From positions 186,001-250,000 of the forward strand of contig NZ_JBMSDZ010000001.1 of assembly GCF_049445995.1 (NCBI RefSeq): a stretch of 64,000 nucleotides of DNA, in the 5' to 3' direction. This DNA comes from Dyella_A sp049445995. GTDB taxonomy: Bacteria > Pseudomonadota > Gammaproteobacteria > Xanthomonadales > Rhodanobacteraceae. Under the pieces are notes generated by a model. The model worked only from the letters and a program-made list of their open reading frames with translations, did not search any database and was not told the DNA's origin. Below, piece after piece: positions 26,621-34,582 of the stretch (its first letter is position 1; each line of letters begins with the position of its first letter). The translations under genes were made by a program, and so were the position numbers.

Positions 26621-27748
26621 TCACCGGACCGCAGCAGCCGGCGTATCCAGCGCTCGCAACGCCTGCTCGCGTGCAGCCGGCCGGCGTCGCGCCAGAGCCT
26701 GCACGCGGCGATAGAACAACACCCAGTTGCGGTCCGCCTGGCGGAACAGCGTGGCGAACGCCCCGGTCCAGCGGTCGTACAGCCCGAACGGCAGCAGCCG
26801 GGCGTTGTTGATCGGCGCGGCGACCCAGGCGTCGTAGCGGTGATCTCCGGGAAACGCGCGGTCGCGCCATGCGGCGTAGTCGCGACGGAAGGCGGCGATG
26901 TCCTCGCGCTTGCGGGCGGCGAGCGCCGCTTCGCCGCCGCCGCGCGCATAGTCGCTCCGCAGCCGCTCGCGCAGCGCCAGCACCTGCACGGTGAAGCCTG
27001 ATTCCAGCGCCCGCTGGCGATCATCCGGGGGCGGCAACCCGCGCGACCGCCGCCATTGCCTCACCCCCTCGCGCTCCACGAAGGTGGCGAACGATTCGTT
27101 GAACGCCGTGTCGCCCTTCACGTAGACCCGCTGGTGGGCCAGCTCGTGGAAGATCGTGCCGACGAGCTCGTCGTCGTCCCAGCGCATCATCGAGCTGAGG
27201 ATCGGGTCGGCGAACCAGCCGAGCGTGGAATAGGCCGGCACCGGTCCCACCCAGACATCCAGCCCCTGCTCACTCAGCTGCGCGGCATGCCGTTCGGCCA
27301 GCGCCTGGCGGAAGTAGCCGCGGTACGCCACGCAGCCGGCGAACGGAAAGCACTGCGGCACCGCCTCCACCGCGTAGCGCGGCGCGGCGAACACGTTCCA
27401 CGCGACGTAGGGGCGGTCCAACGCCACGTAGCTGGTGTAGCTGCGGTTGTCCGGCAGGGCCAGCCGCGTGGAGGCGAACGCCCGCGCCTGCATGGCGAGC
27501 GTGAGGCGTCGGGCCAACTGCGGCGGGGTGCGCGGATCGGCGATGACCCGCGGCAACGATTCGCGCTCGCGCAGGATCTGCAGCTGGCCGTGCGCCAAGT
27601 GACCGTAATAGCGCACGCTGGCGCAGCTACTGGCCGCCATCGCCACCATGGCAACGGCAGTGAGGCGTCCGAGGCGCCGGACCGGTCGGCTGAACGGGAG
27701 AAATGCAGGCATCGGGAGACGTGCGGGAGGATCGCTCCGGAATGCCAT
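26621..27748 (-). CDS. predicted lipoprotein aminopeptidase (COG4324 type)
   Basis: A 375-residue exported protein with a lipoprotein signal: hydrophobic stretch VAMVAMAASS, then Cys of the lipobox ASSC at about residue 41. The zincin motif HELAHQRVY and downstream NESFATFVEREG (second-shell Glu ligand) fit the predicted aminopeptidase family COG4324. GAGG precedes the ATG at 27748; an alternative ATG lies at 27712. It follows the Tyr/Gly-rich lipoprotein gene by six bases on the same strand, so they are probably an operon. Substrate and enzymatic activity are unproven. Confidence 0.8.
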   Translation of the reverse strand: MAFRSDPPARLPMPAFLPFSRPVRRLGRLTAVAMVAMAASSCASVRYYGHLAHGQLQILRERESLPRVIADPRTPPQLARRLTLAMQARAFASTRLALPDNRSYTSYVALDRPYVAWNVFAAPRYAVEAVPQCFPFAGCVAYRGYFRQALAERHAAQLSEQGLDVWVGPVPAYSTLGWFADPILSSMMRWDDDELVGTIFHELAHQRVYVKGDTAFNESFATFVEREGVRQWRRSRGLPPPDDRQRALESGFTVQVLALRERLRSDYARGGGEAALAARKREDIAAFRRDYAAWRDRAFPGDHRYDAWVAAPINNARLLPFGLYDRWTGAFATLFRQADRNWVLFYRRVQALARRRPAAREQALRALDTPAAAVR

Positions 27749-27754
27749 CCTGCC

Positions 27755-28249
27755 TCAACGGTGGTCGTGCTGGCGATCACCGCGGCCGACGCGGTGGCCG
27801 TCGTTACCGGTGCTGCCGCCGGCGCGGTATTCGTCGCGGCGCGTATCACGTTCGGCACCCGCGCCTCCACCGTTCCATCCGCTGCGATCGTCGTGCGCGC
27901 CACCGCTCCACGAGCCTGCATGGCGACCGTCGCCGCGGTGGTCGCCATGGTCCCACTGGCGGCCGTCATGGTCGCGATGGCGATATCGATCGCGCGAGCC
28001 GCCGTACCACGTGGTGCCGACGCCGATGCTCACGCCGCCCGGGTACCCATAACCGCCGTAACCGTAATAGTCGGGGGAGTAGTAGCCCGGCGCGTAGTAA
28101 CCGTCGTCGTAGACCGCGGTGCTGCGGCCGTAATAGGCGTCGCCGCCGTAGGCGCCGCCGCGTACGTAGCCATAGTCCGGAGAGACATAACAGCCGCCCA
28201 GCAGGGAGGAAGCGATGACCACCGCAACACCCAGCACGCATTTCTTCAT
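27755..28249 (-). CDS. Tyr/Gly-rich lipoprotein with His/Asp/Arg-rich tail
   Basis: A 164-residue lipoprotein. The signal peptide ends in the lipobox LLGGC (Cys20). Residues 21-85 are dominated by Tyr and Gly in irregular repeats of the GYY/YGG kind, and residues 90-164 are rich in His, Asp, Arg and Gly. The low-complexity composition suggests a disordered surface or periplasmic protein that could bind metals or polyanions. I do not recognise a named family. It precedes the aminopeptidase gene by six bases. Confidence 0.75.
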   Translation of the reverse strand: MKKCVLGVAVVIASSLLGGCYVSPDYGYVRGGAYGGDAYYGRSTAVYDDGYYAPGYYSPDYYGYGGYGYPGGVSIGVGTTWYGGSRDRYRHRDHDGRQWDHGDHRGDGRHAGSWSGGAHDDRSGWNGGGAGAERDTRRDEYRAGGSTGNDGHRVGRGDRQHDHR

Positions 28250-28342
28250 GACACCGCTCCGGAGGCGAAAGGGCGCGACGTGCGACCGACGCTCACGCTA
28301 ATCCCGGCCGATGAATGCGCCCTGATTCGCTCCGGAACCGGC

Positions 28343-29152
28343 TCATCCCTTGCCGCGCCTGCCCTGGTCGCCGCGCTGGTGCGCCACCGCGGCAGGCGCC
28401 GTGGCCGTCACGGGGGCGGGGGCGTGCATGCTTGGACCAGCGGCCGGATGGGCGGATGGATCGGCACCGGGCCAGCTCGGTCCCTGCCGATCGCGCTCGT
28501 GCTTGGCATCGAGCAGCGCCTGGATGTGCGCCACCGCTTCCTCCGGGCTGATGTGCCGGACCGGTGCCGCCTCGGTCGGCGTCGCGCGCGAAGCGCTAGC
28601 CGTCGCAGCAGGGTTGGCCTTCACTGCACTGCGTGCCGCCGCCGGAGCGGCCGGGGCACGGCTGCGTGCCGCCGCGGTGGCGCCGGGCTTGCGCACGGCG
28701 GCTTTGGGCGCCGTGGGCTTCTTTGCCGGTATCGTGCGGACCGCGGTCTTGCCGGCCGGCCTGGCCGGAGCCGCGACTTTCCTGGTGGCGGTCTTCCTGG
28801 TGGCGGTCTTCCTGGTGGCGCGCTTCGTGGCGGCGGGCTTTTTCGGCGCCGCCTTCTTGACCGCGGGCCGCTTGGCGGCGGCCTTCTTCACCACCTTCCT
28901 TGCGGCCGCCTTTTTCACGGCGACCTTTTTTGCCACCTTCCTGGCCGCCGCTTTCTTCACGGCCGCTTTCCTGGCGGGTGCTTTTTTGGCCGCGACTTTC
29001 TTTACGGCGGTCTTTTTCGCGGCGGCCTTCTTCGCGACCGGCTTCCTGACCGTCGCCTTCTTCGCTGCAGCCTTGCCCGCCGGCTTCTTCTTGCCGACGG
29101 TGGATTGCTTTGCCGCGGACTTCTTCGCGGCCGACTTGCGTGTCATTGCCAT
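28343..29152 (-). CDS. histone H1-like Lys/Ala-rich DNA-binding protein
   Basis: A 269-residue protein starting MAMTRKSAAKKSAAK, with AGGAGA eight bases upstream of the ATG at 29152. Residues 1-150 are a long run of degenerate KKAA, KKVA and RKTAT repeats like eukaryotic H1 tails and the bacterial AlgP/HctB-type proteins; this part should bind DNA non-specifically. Residues 150-210 are Ala/Pro-rich. The C-terminal region then holds a non-basic conserved-looking segment, HISPEEAVAHIQALLDAKHERDRQG, which may be a protein-interaction module. Repeats make this locus prone to length change. Confidence 0.8.
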   Translation of the reverse strand: MAMTRKSAAKKSAAKQSTVGKKKPAGKAAAKKATVRKPVAKKAAAKKTAVKKVAAKKAPARKAAVKKAAARKVAKKVAVKKAAARKVVKKAAAKRPAVKKAAPKKPAATKRATRKTATRKTATRKVAAPARPAGKTAVRTIPAKKPTAPKAAVRKPGATAAARSRAPAAPAAARSAVKANPAATASASRATPTEAAPVRHISPEEAVAHIQALLDAKHERDRQGPSWPGADPSAHPAAGPSMHAPAPVTATAPAAVAHQRGDQGRRGKG

Positions 29153-29333
29153 GCGTGTATCTCCTGCGGTGATCGGTGGACGGTGTGCGCGGCGGGCGTG
29201 GCTTGGTCGCAGCCGGCGGCGCCCGACGCTCACGTGCGGACGAGTATTGCGCCCGTGCCCGCGCATGTCATGGGCGACTGCCGCATGCCGTGGCGGGTCC
29301 GTCCACGGGCCGCAAGGTGGCATCGCTGCCTGG

Positions 29334-29951
29334 TCAGCCTGCGCCCGGATGCGACAGCGCATAGAGAAAATGTGGCAGCGTGCGCGGTTCGATCAGCAGC
29401 GTGAACGCCACGCCGTAGGCCGCGCCCCACAGGTGCGCGCTGTGGTTGACGTTGTCCTGGCCGCGCCTGTCCATGTAGATCGAATACGCCGTGTAGAGCA
29501 GGCCGTAGATGATCGCCGGCAGCGGTACCACGAACACGTAGATGCGCGACCATGGCGCCAGCAGCACGAAGGCGAACAGCACCGCCGACACCGCGCCGGA
29601 GGCCCCCAGGCTGCGGTACCGCGCGTTCGTGCGGTTCTTCAGGTAGGTCGGCAGGATCGAGACCACCAGCCCTCCCATGTAGAACAGCGCAAAGCCCAGC
29701 GTACCCAGGCGCGCCGCGTAGAACGGCTCCATCGCCCGACCGAAGAAGAACAGCGTGAGCATGTTGAACAGCAGGTGGCCGAAATCGGCGTGCACCAGGC
29801 CGTAGGTGACCAGCCGATAGTACTCGCGGCTGCGCTGGATGGCCGGCGGCCACAGCAGCAGGTCATCCATCAGCTTGCCGTTGTTGAGAGCCATGAACGA
29901 GACCACGCAGGTCACGGCGAGAATGATGAGGGTGATCGTCATGAGGTCCAT
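29334..29951 (-). CDS. rhomboid family intramembrane serine protease
   Basis: A 205-residue polytopic membrane protein with about six helices. The catalytic Ser lies in GASGAVSAVLFAF (GxSG) and the His in HSAHLWGAAYG. An N-terminal HADFGHLLFNMLTLFFFG provides the conserved His and Asn of the oxyanion region. The ATG at 29951 is chosen; the ATG at 29942 is also possible, and the open frame upstream to 30122 does not look like rhomboid. It is divergent from the PhzF-like gene. Substrates are unknown. Confidence 0.9.
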   Translation of the reverse strand: MDLMTITLIILAVTCVVSFMALNNGKLMDDLLLWPPAIQRSREYYRLVTYGLVHADFGHLLFNMLTLFFFGRAMEPFYAARLGTLGFALFYMGGLVVSILPTYLKNRTNARYRSLGASGAVSAVLFAFVLLAPWSRIYVFVVPLPAIIYGLLYTAYSIYMDRRGQDNVNHSAHLWGAAYGVAFTLLIEPRTLPHFLYALSHPGAG

Positions 29952-30114
29952 CGGTAGTCGAGACTGCCGGCCATCTTGGCGGGCGGCACGTACGCTGTCG
30001 ACCGTAATGCGGCCTCGGCGTTCGTCTCCGGTCGCATGGCGAGTTGATCGGGCCGGCGCGATCGCCCGGCTATCATGGCCGGCCCAAGGCGCCGGTCGCG
30101 CCGGATCGAGCCCG

Positions 30115-31005
30115 ATGGACACCTTCCGCTACCTGCATCTGGACGTCTTCGCCGCCAGCCTCGGCGGCGGCAATCACCTGGGCGTGGTCACCGACGCCCA
30201 CGGCTGGAGCGACGCGCAGATGCAGCGCTTCGCCCACTGGACCCACTTGGTGGAAACCACCTTCCTGCTGCCGCCCACCGGGCCGTCCGCCAGTTACCGC
30301 GTGCGCATGTTCACGCCGACGAAGGAGATCGCCTTCGCCGGCCATCCCAGCGTGGGCAGCGCGCACGCCGTGCTCACCTGCGGCATCGCCACGCCGCGCG
30401 ACGGCCTGCTGTGGCAGGAATGCCGGGCCGGCGTGCTGCCGATCCGCGTCGAGGGCACGGACGACGATCGCCAGTTGCTGCTGCGTTCGCCGGCCGCCGC
30501 CGTGCTCGCCACCGGCATCGACGCGCACCCGCTGCTGCGCCCGGCCCTTGCTGGCGTGACGACGGGCGGACTGCCGCCCGCGCTGGTCGATGGCGGGCGC
30601 CGCTGGTGGGTGGTCGAGTGCGCCGATGAGGCCGCCCTGCGCGGCTGGACGCCGGATCATGCGGCGATCGGCGCACTGGGCCGCGCCAGCGACAGCATGG
30701 GCATCTGCGCGTTCGCCCGCAGCGCGTCGAACGACGGCTATCAGCTGGCGGTGCGCGCGCTGGCATCCGGCGCCGGCATCGTCGAAGACCCGGCCTCCGG
30801 CGCGGCCAACGGCCTGCTCGCCGCCAGGCTCGTCCAGGCCGAGCCGCACGGCCCGCTGGCGCGCGGCTACGCGGTGAGCCAGGGCCGCGAGATCGGCTAC
30901 GACGCGCGCCTGCTCGTGCGCATCGACGCCGACCGCGCGGTGTGGGTGGGCGGGCGCACGCACACCATCGTCGACGGACGCCTGCGCTGGGCGCCCGACG
31001 CATGA
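30115..31005 (+). CDS. PhzF family isomerase-like protein
   Basis: A 296-residue member of the PhzF/DapF-fold superfamily. FRYLHLDVFAASLGGGNHLGVV, the catalytic-type Glu in VETTFLLPP, MFTPTKEIAFAGHPSVGSAHAV and EDPASGAANGLLAARL are all family hallmarks. True PhzF isomerises a dihydro-hydroxyanthranilate in phenazine synthesis, but this gene is not in a phenazine cluster, so the substrate is unknown. The start is the ATG at 30115. It lies upstream of purB in the same direction with 113 bases between. Confidence 0.88.
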   Translation: MDTFRYLHLDVFAASLGGGNHLGVVTDAHGWSDAQMQRFAHWTHLVETTFLLPPTGPSASYRVRMFTPTKEIAFAGHPSVGSAHAVLTCGIATPRDGLLWQECRAGVLPIRVEGTDDDRQLLLRSPAAAVLATGIDAHPLLRPALAGVTTGGLPPALVDGGRRWWVVECADEAALRGWTPDHAAIGALGRASDSMGICAFARSASNDGYQLAVRALASGAGIVEDPASGAANGLLAARLVQAEPHGPLARGYAVSQGREIGYDARLLVRIDADRAVWVGGRTHTIVDGRLRWAPDA

Positions 31006-31118
31006 GCGAGGCGTTCGCCAACCAGCTCGACCGCTGGCTCCACCGCGATGCAACGCGCAAGCCGCCGCCCGGGGCGGCCATGTAAAATGGCGGTTTTCCA
31101 AATTGCCGGAACGCGCCA

Positions 31119-32486
31119 ATGTCCACCCACGCCCTCACCGCCCTGTCCCCGCTGGACGGCCGCTATGCCGGCAAGGTCGAATCGCTGCGCCCGATCTTCA
31201 GCGAATACGGCCTGATGCAGCGGCGCGTGCGGGTGGAGATCGAATGGCTGCTGGCGCTGGGCGCCGAGCCTGCGATCGCCGAGCTGCCCGCCTTTGCCCC
31301 GGCGCAGATCGCCACGCTCATGGCCATCGCCACCGACTTCAGCGTGGAGGACGGCCGCCGCATCAAGACGATCGAGGCCACCACCAACCACGACGTCAAG
31401 GCGGTGGAGTACTTCATCAAGGAGCGCATCGGCGCCGATCCGGCGCTGGCCCAGGCCAGGGAATTCGTGCACTTCGCCTGCACCAGCGAGGACATCAACA
31501 ACCTGTCCTACGCGCTGATGCTGCGTGATGCCCGCAGCGATGTGCTGCTGCCGGCGTTCGACCGGATCATCGCCACCCTGCGCACGCTGGCGCACACCCA
31601 CGCCGCGCTGCCCATGCTCTCGCGCACCCACGGCCAGACCGCCTCGCCCACCACGCTCGGCAAGGAGCTGGCCAACGTGGTCGCCCGCCTGCAGCGCCAG
31701 CGCAGGCAGCTGGCCGCGGTGGAGATCAGCGGCAAGATCAACGGCGCCGTGGGCAACTACAACGCCCACGCCATCACCTACCCCGAGCTGGACTGGCGCG
31801 CGTTCTCGCAGCGCTTCGTCGAGAGCCTGGGCCTGGGCTGCAACGCCTACACCACGCAGATCGAGCCGCACGACGGCGTCGCCGAGTACTGCGACGCGGT
31901 GCGTCGCGCCAACACCGTGCTGGTGGACCTGTCCCGCGACATCTGGGGCTACATCTCGCTGGGCTACTTCAAGCAGGCGCTGAAGGCGGGCGAAGTGGGC
32001 TCCTCGACCATGCCGCACAAGGTCAACCCGATCGACTTCGAGAATGCCGAGGGCAACTTCGGCCTGGCCAACGCGCTGCTCGGCCATTTCGCGGAGAAAT
32101 TGCCGATCAGCCGCTGGCAGCGCGACCTCACCGACTCCACCGTGCTGCGCGCGCTGGGCACCGCCTTCGGCCACACGCTGGTGGCGCTGGAATCGCTGGC
32201 CAAGGGCCTGGACAAGCTGCAGGTAAACCCCGACCGCCTCGCCGCCGACCTGGACGCCAGCTGGGAAGTGCTCGCCGAAGCCGTGCAGACCGTGATGCGC
32301 CGCTATGGCCTGCCCGAGCCGTACGAACAGCTCAAGGCGCTGACCCGCGGCCAGGGCATCACCCGGGACTCGATGCGCAGCTTCATCGCCGGCCTCGATT
32401 TGCCGGCAGAGGCCAAGCAGCGGCTGCTGGACCTGACTCCGGGTGGGTATGTCGGTCTGGCGGAAGAGTTGGCCAAGGACATCTGA
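31119..32486 (+). CDS. purB: adenylosuccinate lyase
   Basis: A 455-residue lyase acting twice in purine synthesis (SAICAR to AICAR and adenylosuccinate to AMP). It belongs to the E. coli-type PurB group: LSPLDGRYAGKVE at the start, the catalytic His in SRTHGQTASPTTLGKE, and the fumarase-superfamily signature SSTMPHKVNPIDFENAEGN. Length is normal. A weak hairpin (AAGCCCCGGA with its near complement, 32513-32541) follows the stop but lacks a T run. Confidence 0.96.
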   Translation: MSTHALTALSPLDGRYAGKVESLRPIFSEYGLMQRRVRVEIEWLLALGAEPAIAELPAFAPAQIATLMAIATDFSVEDGRRIKTIEATTNHDVKAVEYFIKERIGADPALAQAREFVHFACTSEDINNLSYALMLRDARSDVLLPAFDRIIATLRTLAHTHAALPMLSRTHGQTASPTTLGKELANVVARLQRQRRQLAAVEISGKINGAVGNYNAHAITYPELDWRAFSQRFVESLGLGCNAYTTQIEPHDGVAEYCDAVRRANTVLVDLSRDIWGYISLGYFKQALKAGEVGSSTMPHKVNPIDFENAEGNFGLANALLGHFAEKLPISRWQRDLTDSTVLRALGTAFGHTLVALESLAKGLDKLQVNPDRLAADLDASWEVLAEAVQTVMRRYGLPEPYEQLKALTRGQGITRDSMRSFIAGLDLPAEAKQRLLDLTPGGYVGLAEELAKDI

Positions 32487-32545
32487 CGTCTTTCAGCACC
32501 TGATTGACGCGAAAAGCCCCGGACCGAGATCCGGGGGTGCTTGCG

Positions 32546-32893
32546 CTATTTGGAATGGCACGCGCAGGCACGATGGTGGGCGATCGAGCAGGGGTCAAGC
32601 ACGTTCATCGCCGCTGCGTCCCAAGATCGCTCCAGGTCGCCAGCAGCGCGTTGCCAGTCCTCAAGCAGTTGACACTCCTCCGGCCCAGCGTCGCCTTCGC
32701 CGAGCGCAGCACGCAAGGCCAGGATCTCTGCAGCGACCGCCCGGATGGCGACGACCAAGGTCCGATGACTGCTGTTCCGCCTACTTGCTCGCGTCGTTGC
32801 CCGCCTTGCGCCAAGAGACGTCCGCGTGCAATCACGTCCGCGGTGCCATCCACTGACCGCGCCTCGCTTGCCTGACCCCACCGCCCGTCGCAT
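32546..32893 (-). CDS. possible small helical protein or decayed gene
   Basis: A 115-codon minus-strand frame in the 416-base gap between purB and the BlaI gene. Residues 45-100 look protein-like and helical (LVVAIRAVAAEILALRAALGE, then QLLEDWQRAAGDLERSWDAA), whereas the first 40 residues and the end look random. There is no good ribosome-binding site. It could be the remnant of a small conserved hypothetical gene. The rest of the gap shows nothing else recognisable. Confidence 0.3.
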   Translation of the reverse strand: MRRAVGSGKRGAVSGWHRGRDCTRTSLGARRATTRASRRNSSHRTLVVAIRAVAAEILALRAALGEGDAGPEECQLLEDWQRAAGDLERSWDAAAMNVLDPCSIAHHRACACHSK

Positions 32894-32902
32894 GCTGCAC
32901 GG

Positions 32903-33280
32903 ATGAAAACGGCCACTCCCACCACTGCGGAACTCGCGATCCTCCAGGTGCTCTGGCGCAAGGGGCCATCGACGGTACGCGAGGTCCACGAAGCGGTGTA
33001 CGCGAATACCGCTATCGGTTACACCAGCGCGTTGAAGATCATGCAGAACATGCTGGCCAAGGGCCTGGTCAGCCGCAGTGAGGATGCGCGTCAACATGTC
33101 TACGCGGCGGCCGTATCGGAGCGGCCCACCCTCAACCGGCTGGTGCGCGGATGGATGGACAGCGCGTTTGCCGGATCTTCCCTGGCGCTGGCCATGCAGG
33201 CGCTCGACGCTCGCCCAGTGGCACCGGAGGAACTGGCCCGGCTCAAGGCGATGATCGAGAAGCTCGAGGGCGACGCGTGA
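32903..33280 (+). CDS. BlaI/MecI/CopY family transcriptional repressor
   Basis: A 125-residue winged-helix repressor. The N-terminal domain (TTAELAILQVLWRKGPSTVREVHEAV, then GYTSALKIMQNMLAKGLVSR) is the BlaI type, and the C-terminal helices give dimerisation. In known systems BlaI is cleaved when its partner BlaR1 protease is activated. The stop overlaps the GTG start of the M56 protease gene (GTGA), the usual pairing. No operator dyad is visible ahead of this gene, but two lie ahead of the third gene at 34534-34572. Confidence 0.93.
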   Translation: MKTATPTTAELAILQVLWRKGPSTVREVHEAVYANTAIGYTSALKIMQNMLAKGLVSRSEDARQHVYAAAVSERPTLNRLVRGWMDSAFAGSSLALAMQALDARPVAPEELARLKAMIEKLEGDA

Positions 33281-34509
33281 ACCTGTTTACCGCCGCCTAT
33301 CTCGCCCGGCTGGAGGTGTGGGGCCTGGTGGCCGCGGGTATGCAGGGAGCCTTGGTGATGTCGTCCTGGCTCGGCTGGGAGCGCGCTGCCCGATGTGTCG
33401 GACCAGTGGTGCGCCACCGTCTGGCCTGCCTGCACTTTGCTGCGCTCGCGTTGTCGCCGGTGCTCACCGTGGCGGTGCTGCACTGGACGGTGAGCGGCAT
33501 GGGCGTCGCTCCGCCGCAGGCGTCTCCGATCGAGGAACTGCCCCGCCAGATGGCCGGCTATCGGGCCCTGCTCGCCTTCGCACTGCCGCTGGCCGGGCTG
33601 TGGATCCTCGGCGTCGCGGTGATGTCGCTGCGACTGGCGTGGGATGCCTTGTATCTGACACGCCTCCATCGCCATCCGGCGCCGGCCAGCCTGCTGCAGA
33701 TCGTGCGTACCCTGGCGATCGAGCGGATGGGCGTGGCGGTGCCGCAGGTGCGAATGGCGGACGTCGCCTCGCCGCTGGTAGCCGGCGCGTGGCGCCCCCT
33801 CCTCGTCGTTCCCACCGGATTGATGCATCTTCCCCGGGCGGAACACGAAGCGCTGCTGCTGCACGAGTTGGCCCATGTGCAGCGCCACGATTGCCGCTGG
33901 AACCTCCTGCAGCGCATCGTGCTGGCGGGATTCTGGTTCCACCCTGCCGCCTGGATGCTCTACCGCCGGCTGATGCGCGAGCGCGAGATGCGCTGCGATG
34001 CGCTCGCCGTCCGCCACGGCGCTTCGCCGCTGAAGCTTGCGCGCGGGCTGGTGCGTCTCGCGGAACACCGCGCGCCGTCCGCGCTGGCGATGGCGGCCGC
34101 AGGTGGCGGCGACTTCGTGGCGCGCATCCATCGCCTGCTCGGCGTCGATGCGGCGCCGACGACATCCACGGCAGGAGCCCGCTTGGCGGCATTGACGCTG
34201 TCGACCTTGTGCCTGCTGGCGCTGGCCGCAGGACGCCTCGGCAGGGTCGACACCGCGATGGCCGACCTGTACCACGCGAGCTCCTTCGGACCGACCGTAT
34301 GGGTCCGGGCGCACGACCCTGCCGGCAGGTTCGCGCTGCGCATCAAGCGCGGCCAGGTCCTCGCTGCCACCGTGGAAGAGTTGCCGCTTTCGCGCGACCG
34401 CATCCGTCAGCAGGGAAGCCGCGTCACCTTGCTGGACGCGGCGCGCCAGCCGATCTTGGCACTGACGGTGACGCCGCAGGACCACATCGAATGGGACGCC
34501 CGTCCGTAG
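33277..34509 (+). CDS. BlaR1-like M56 family membrane metallopeptidase
   Basis: A 410-residue integral membrane protease starting at a GTG that overlaps the repressor stop. There are membrane helices near residues 12-32, 46-68, 88-110 and 300-320. The cytoplasmic zinc motif HELAHVQRHD is at about residues 196-205, with downstream EREMRCDALAV giving the third ligand. The extracytoplasmic C-terminus of about 90 residues is too short for, and lacks the motifs of, the penicillin-binding sensor of true BlaR1, so it should sense something other than beta-lactams. It probably cleaves the adjacent repressor. Confidence 0.88.
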   Translation: MNLFTAAYLARLEVWGLVAAGMQGALVMSSWLGWERAARCVGPVVRHRLACLHFAALALSPVLTVAVLHWTVSGMGVAPPQASPIEELPRQMAGYRALLAFALPLAGLWILGVAVMSLRLAWDALYLTRLHRHPAPASLLQIVRTLAIERMGVAVPQVRMADVASPLVAGAWRPLLVVPTGLMHLPRAEHEALLLHELAHVQRHDCRWNLLQRIVLAGFWFHPAAWMLYRRLMREREMRCDALAVRHGASPLKLARGLVRLAEHRAPSALAMAAAGGGDFVARIHRLLGVDAAPTTSTAGARLAALTLSTLCLLALAAGRLGRVDTAMADLYHASSFGPTVWVRAHDPAGRFALRIKRGQVLAATVEELPLSRDRIRQQGSRVTLLDAARQPILALTVTPQDHIEWDARP

Positions 34510-34525
34510 CGATTTCGATACCGGA

Positions 34526-34554
34526 TTGACTTGCTACGACACTCATCGTAGAAA
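34526..34554 (+). promoter_or_regulatory. sigma70-type promoter of the zincin gene
   Basis: TTGACT (34526-34531) and TAGAAA (34549-34554) are separated by 17 bases. The -10 element lies between and partly within the two operator dyads, so a bound BlaI-type dimer would block it. Confidence 0.6.
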
Positions 34555-34572
34555 CTACGATACCCATCGTAA
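34534..34572 (+). promoter_or_regulatory. two BlaI-type operator dyads upstream of the zincin gene
   Basis: Dyad 1 is CTACGA-N6-TCGTAG (34534-34551) and dyad 2 is CTACGA-N6-TCGTAA (34555-34572). Their starts are 21 bases apart, two helical turns. BlaI/CopY repressors bind similar TACA/TGTA dyads that overlap promoters. The second dyad also abuts the ribosome-binding site (AAGGA). Confidence 0.75.
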
Positions 34573-34582
34573 AGGAATGATC

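Noticed and set aside
31002..31085. 27-codon frame starting MSEAFANQLDRWLHRD that overlaps the PhzF-like stop (ATGA)
   Set aside because: The coupling overlap is attractive, but there is no family similarity and it is too short to judge by eye.
32513..32541. Terminator after purB
   Set aside because: The stem is present but has mismatches and no T run, so I mention it with purB and do not list it.
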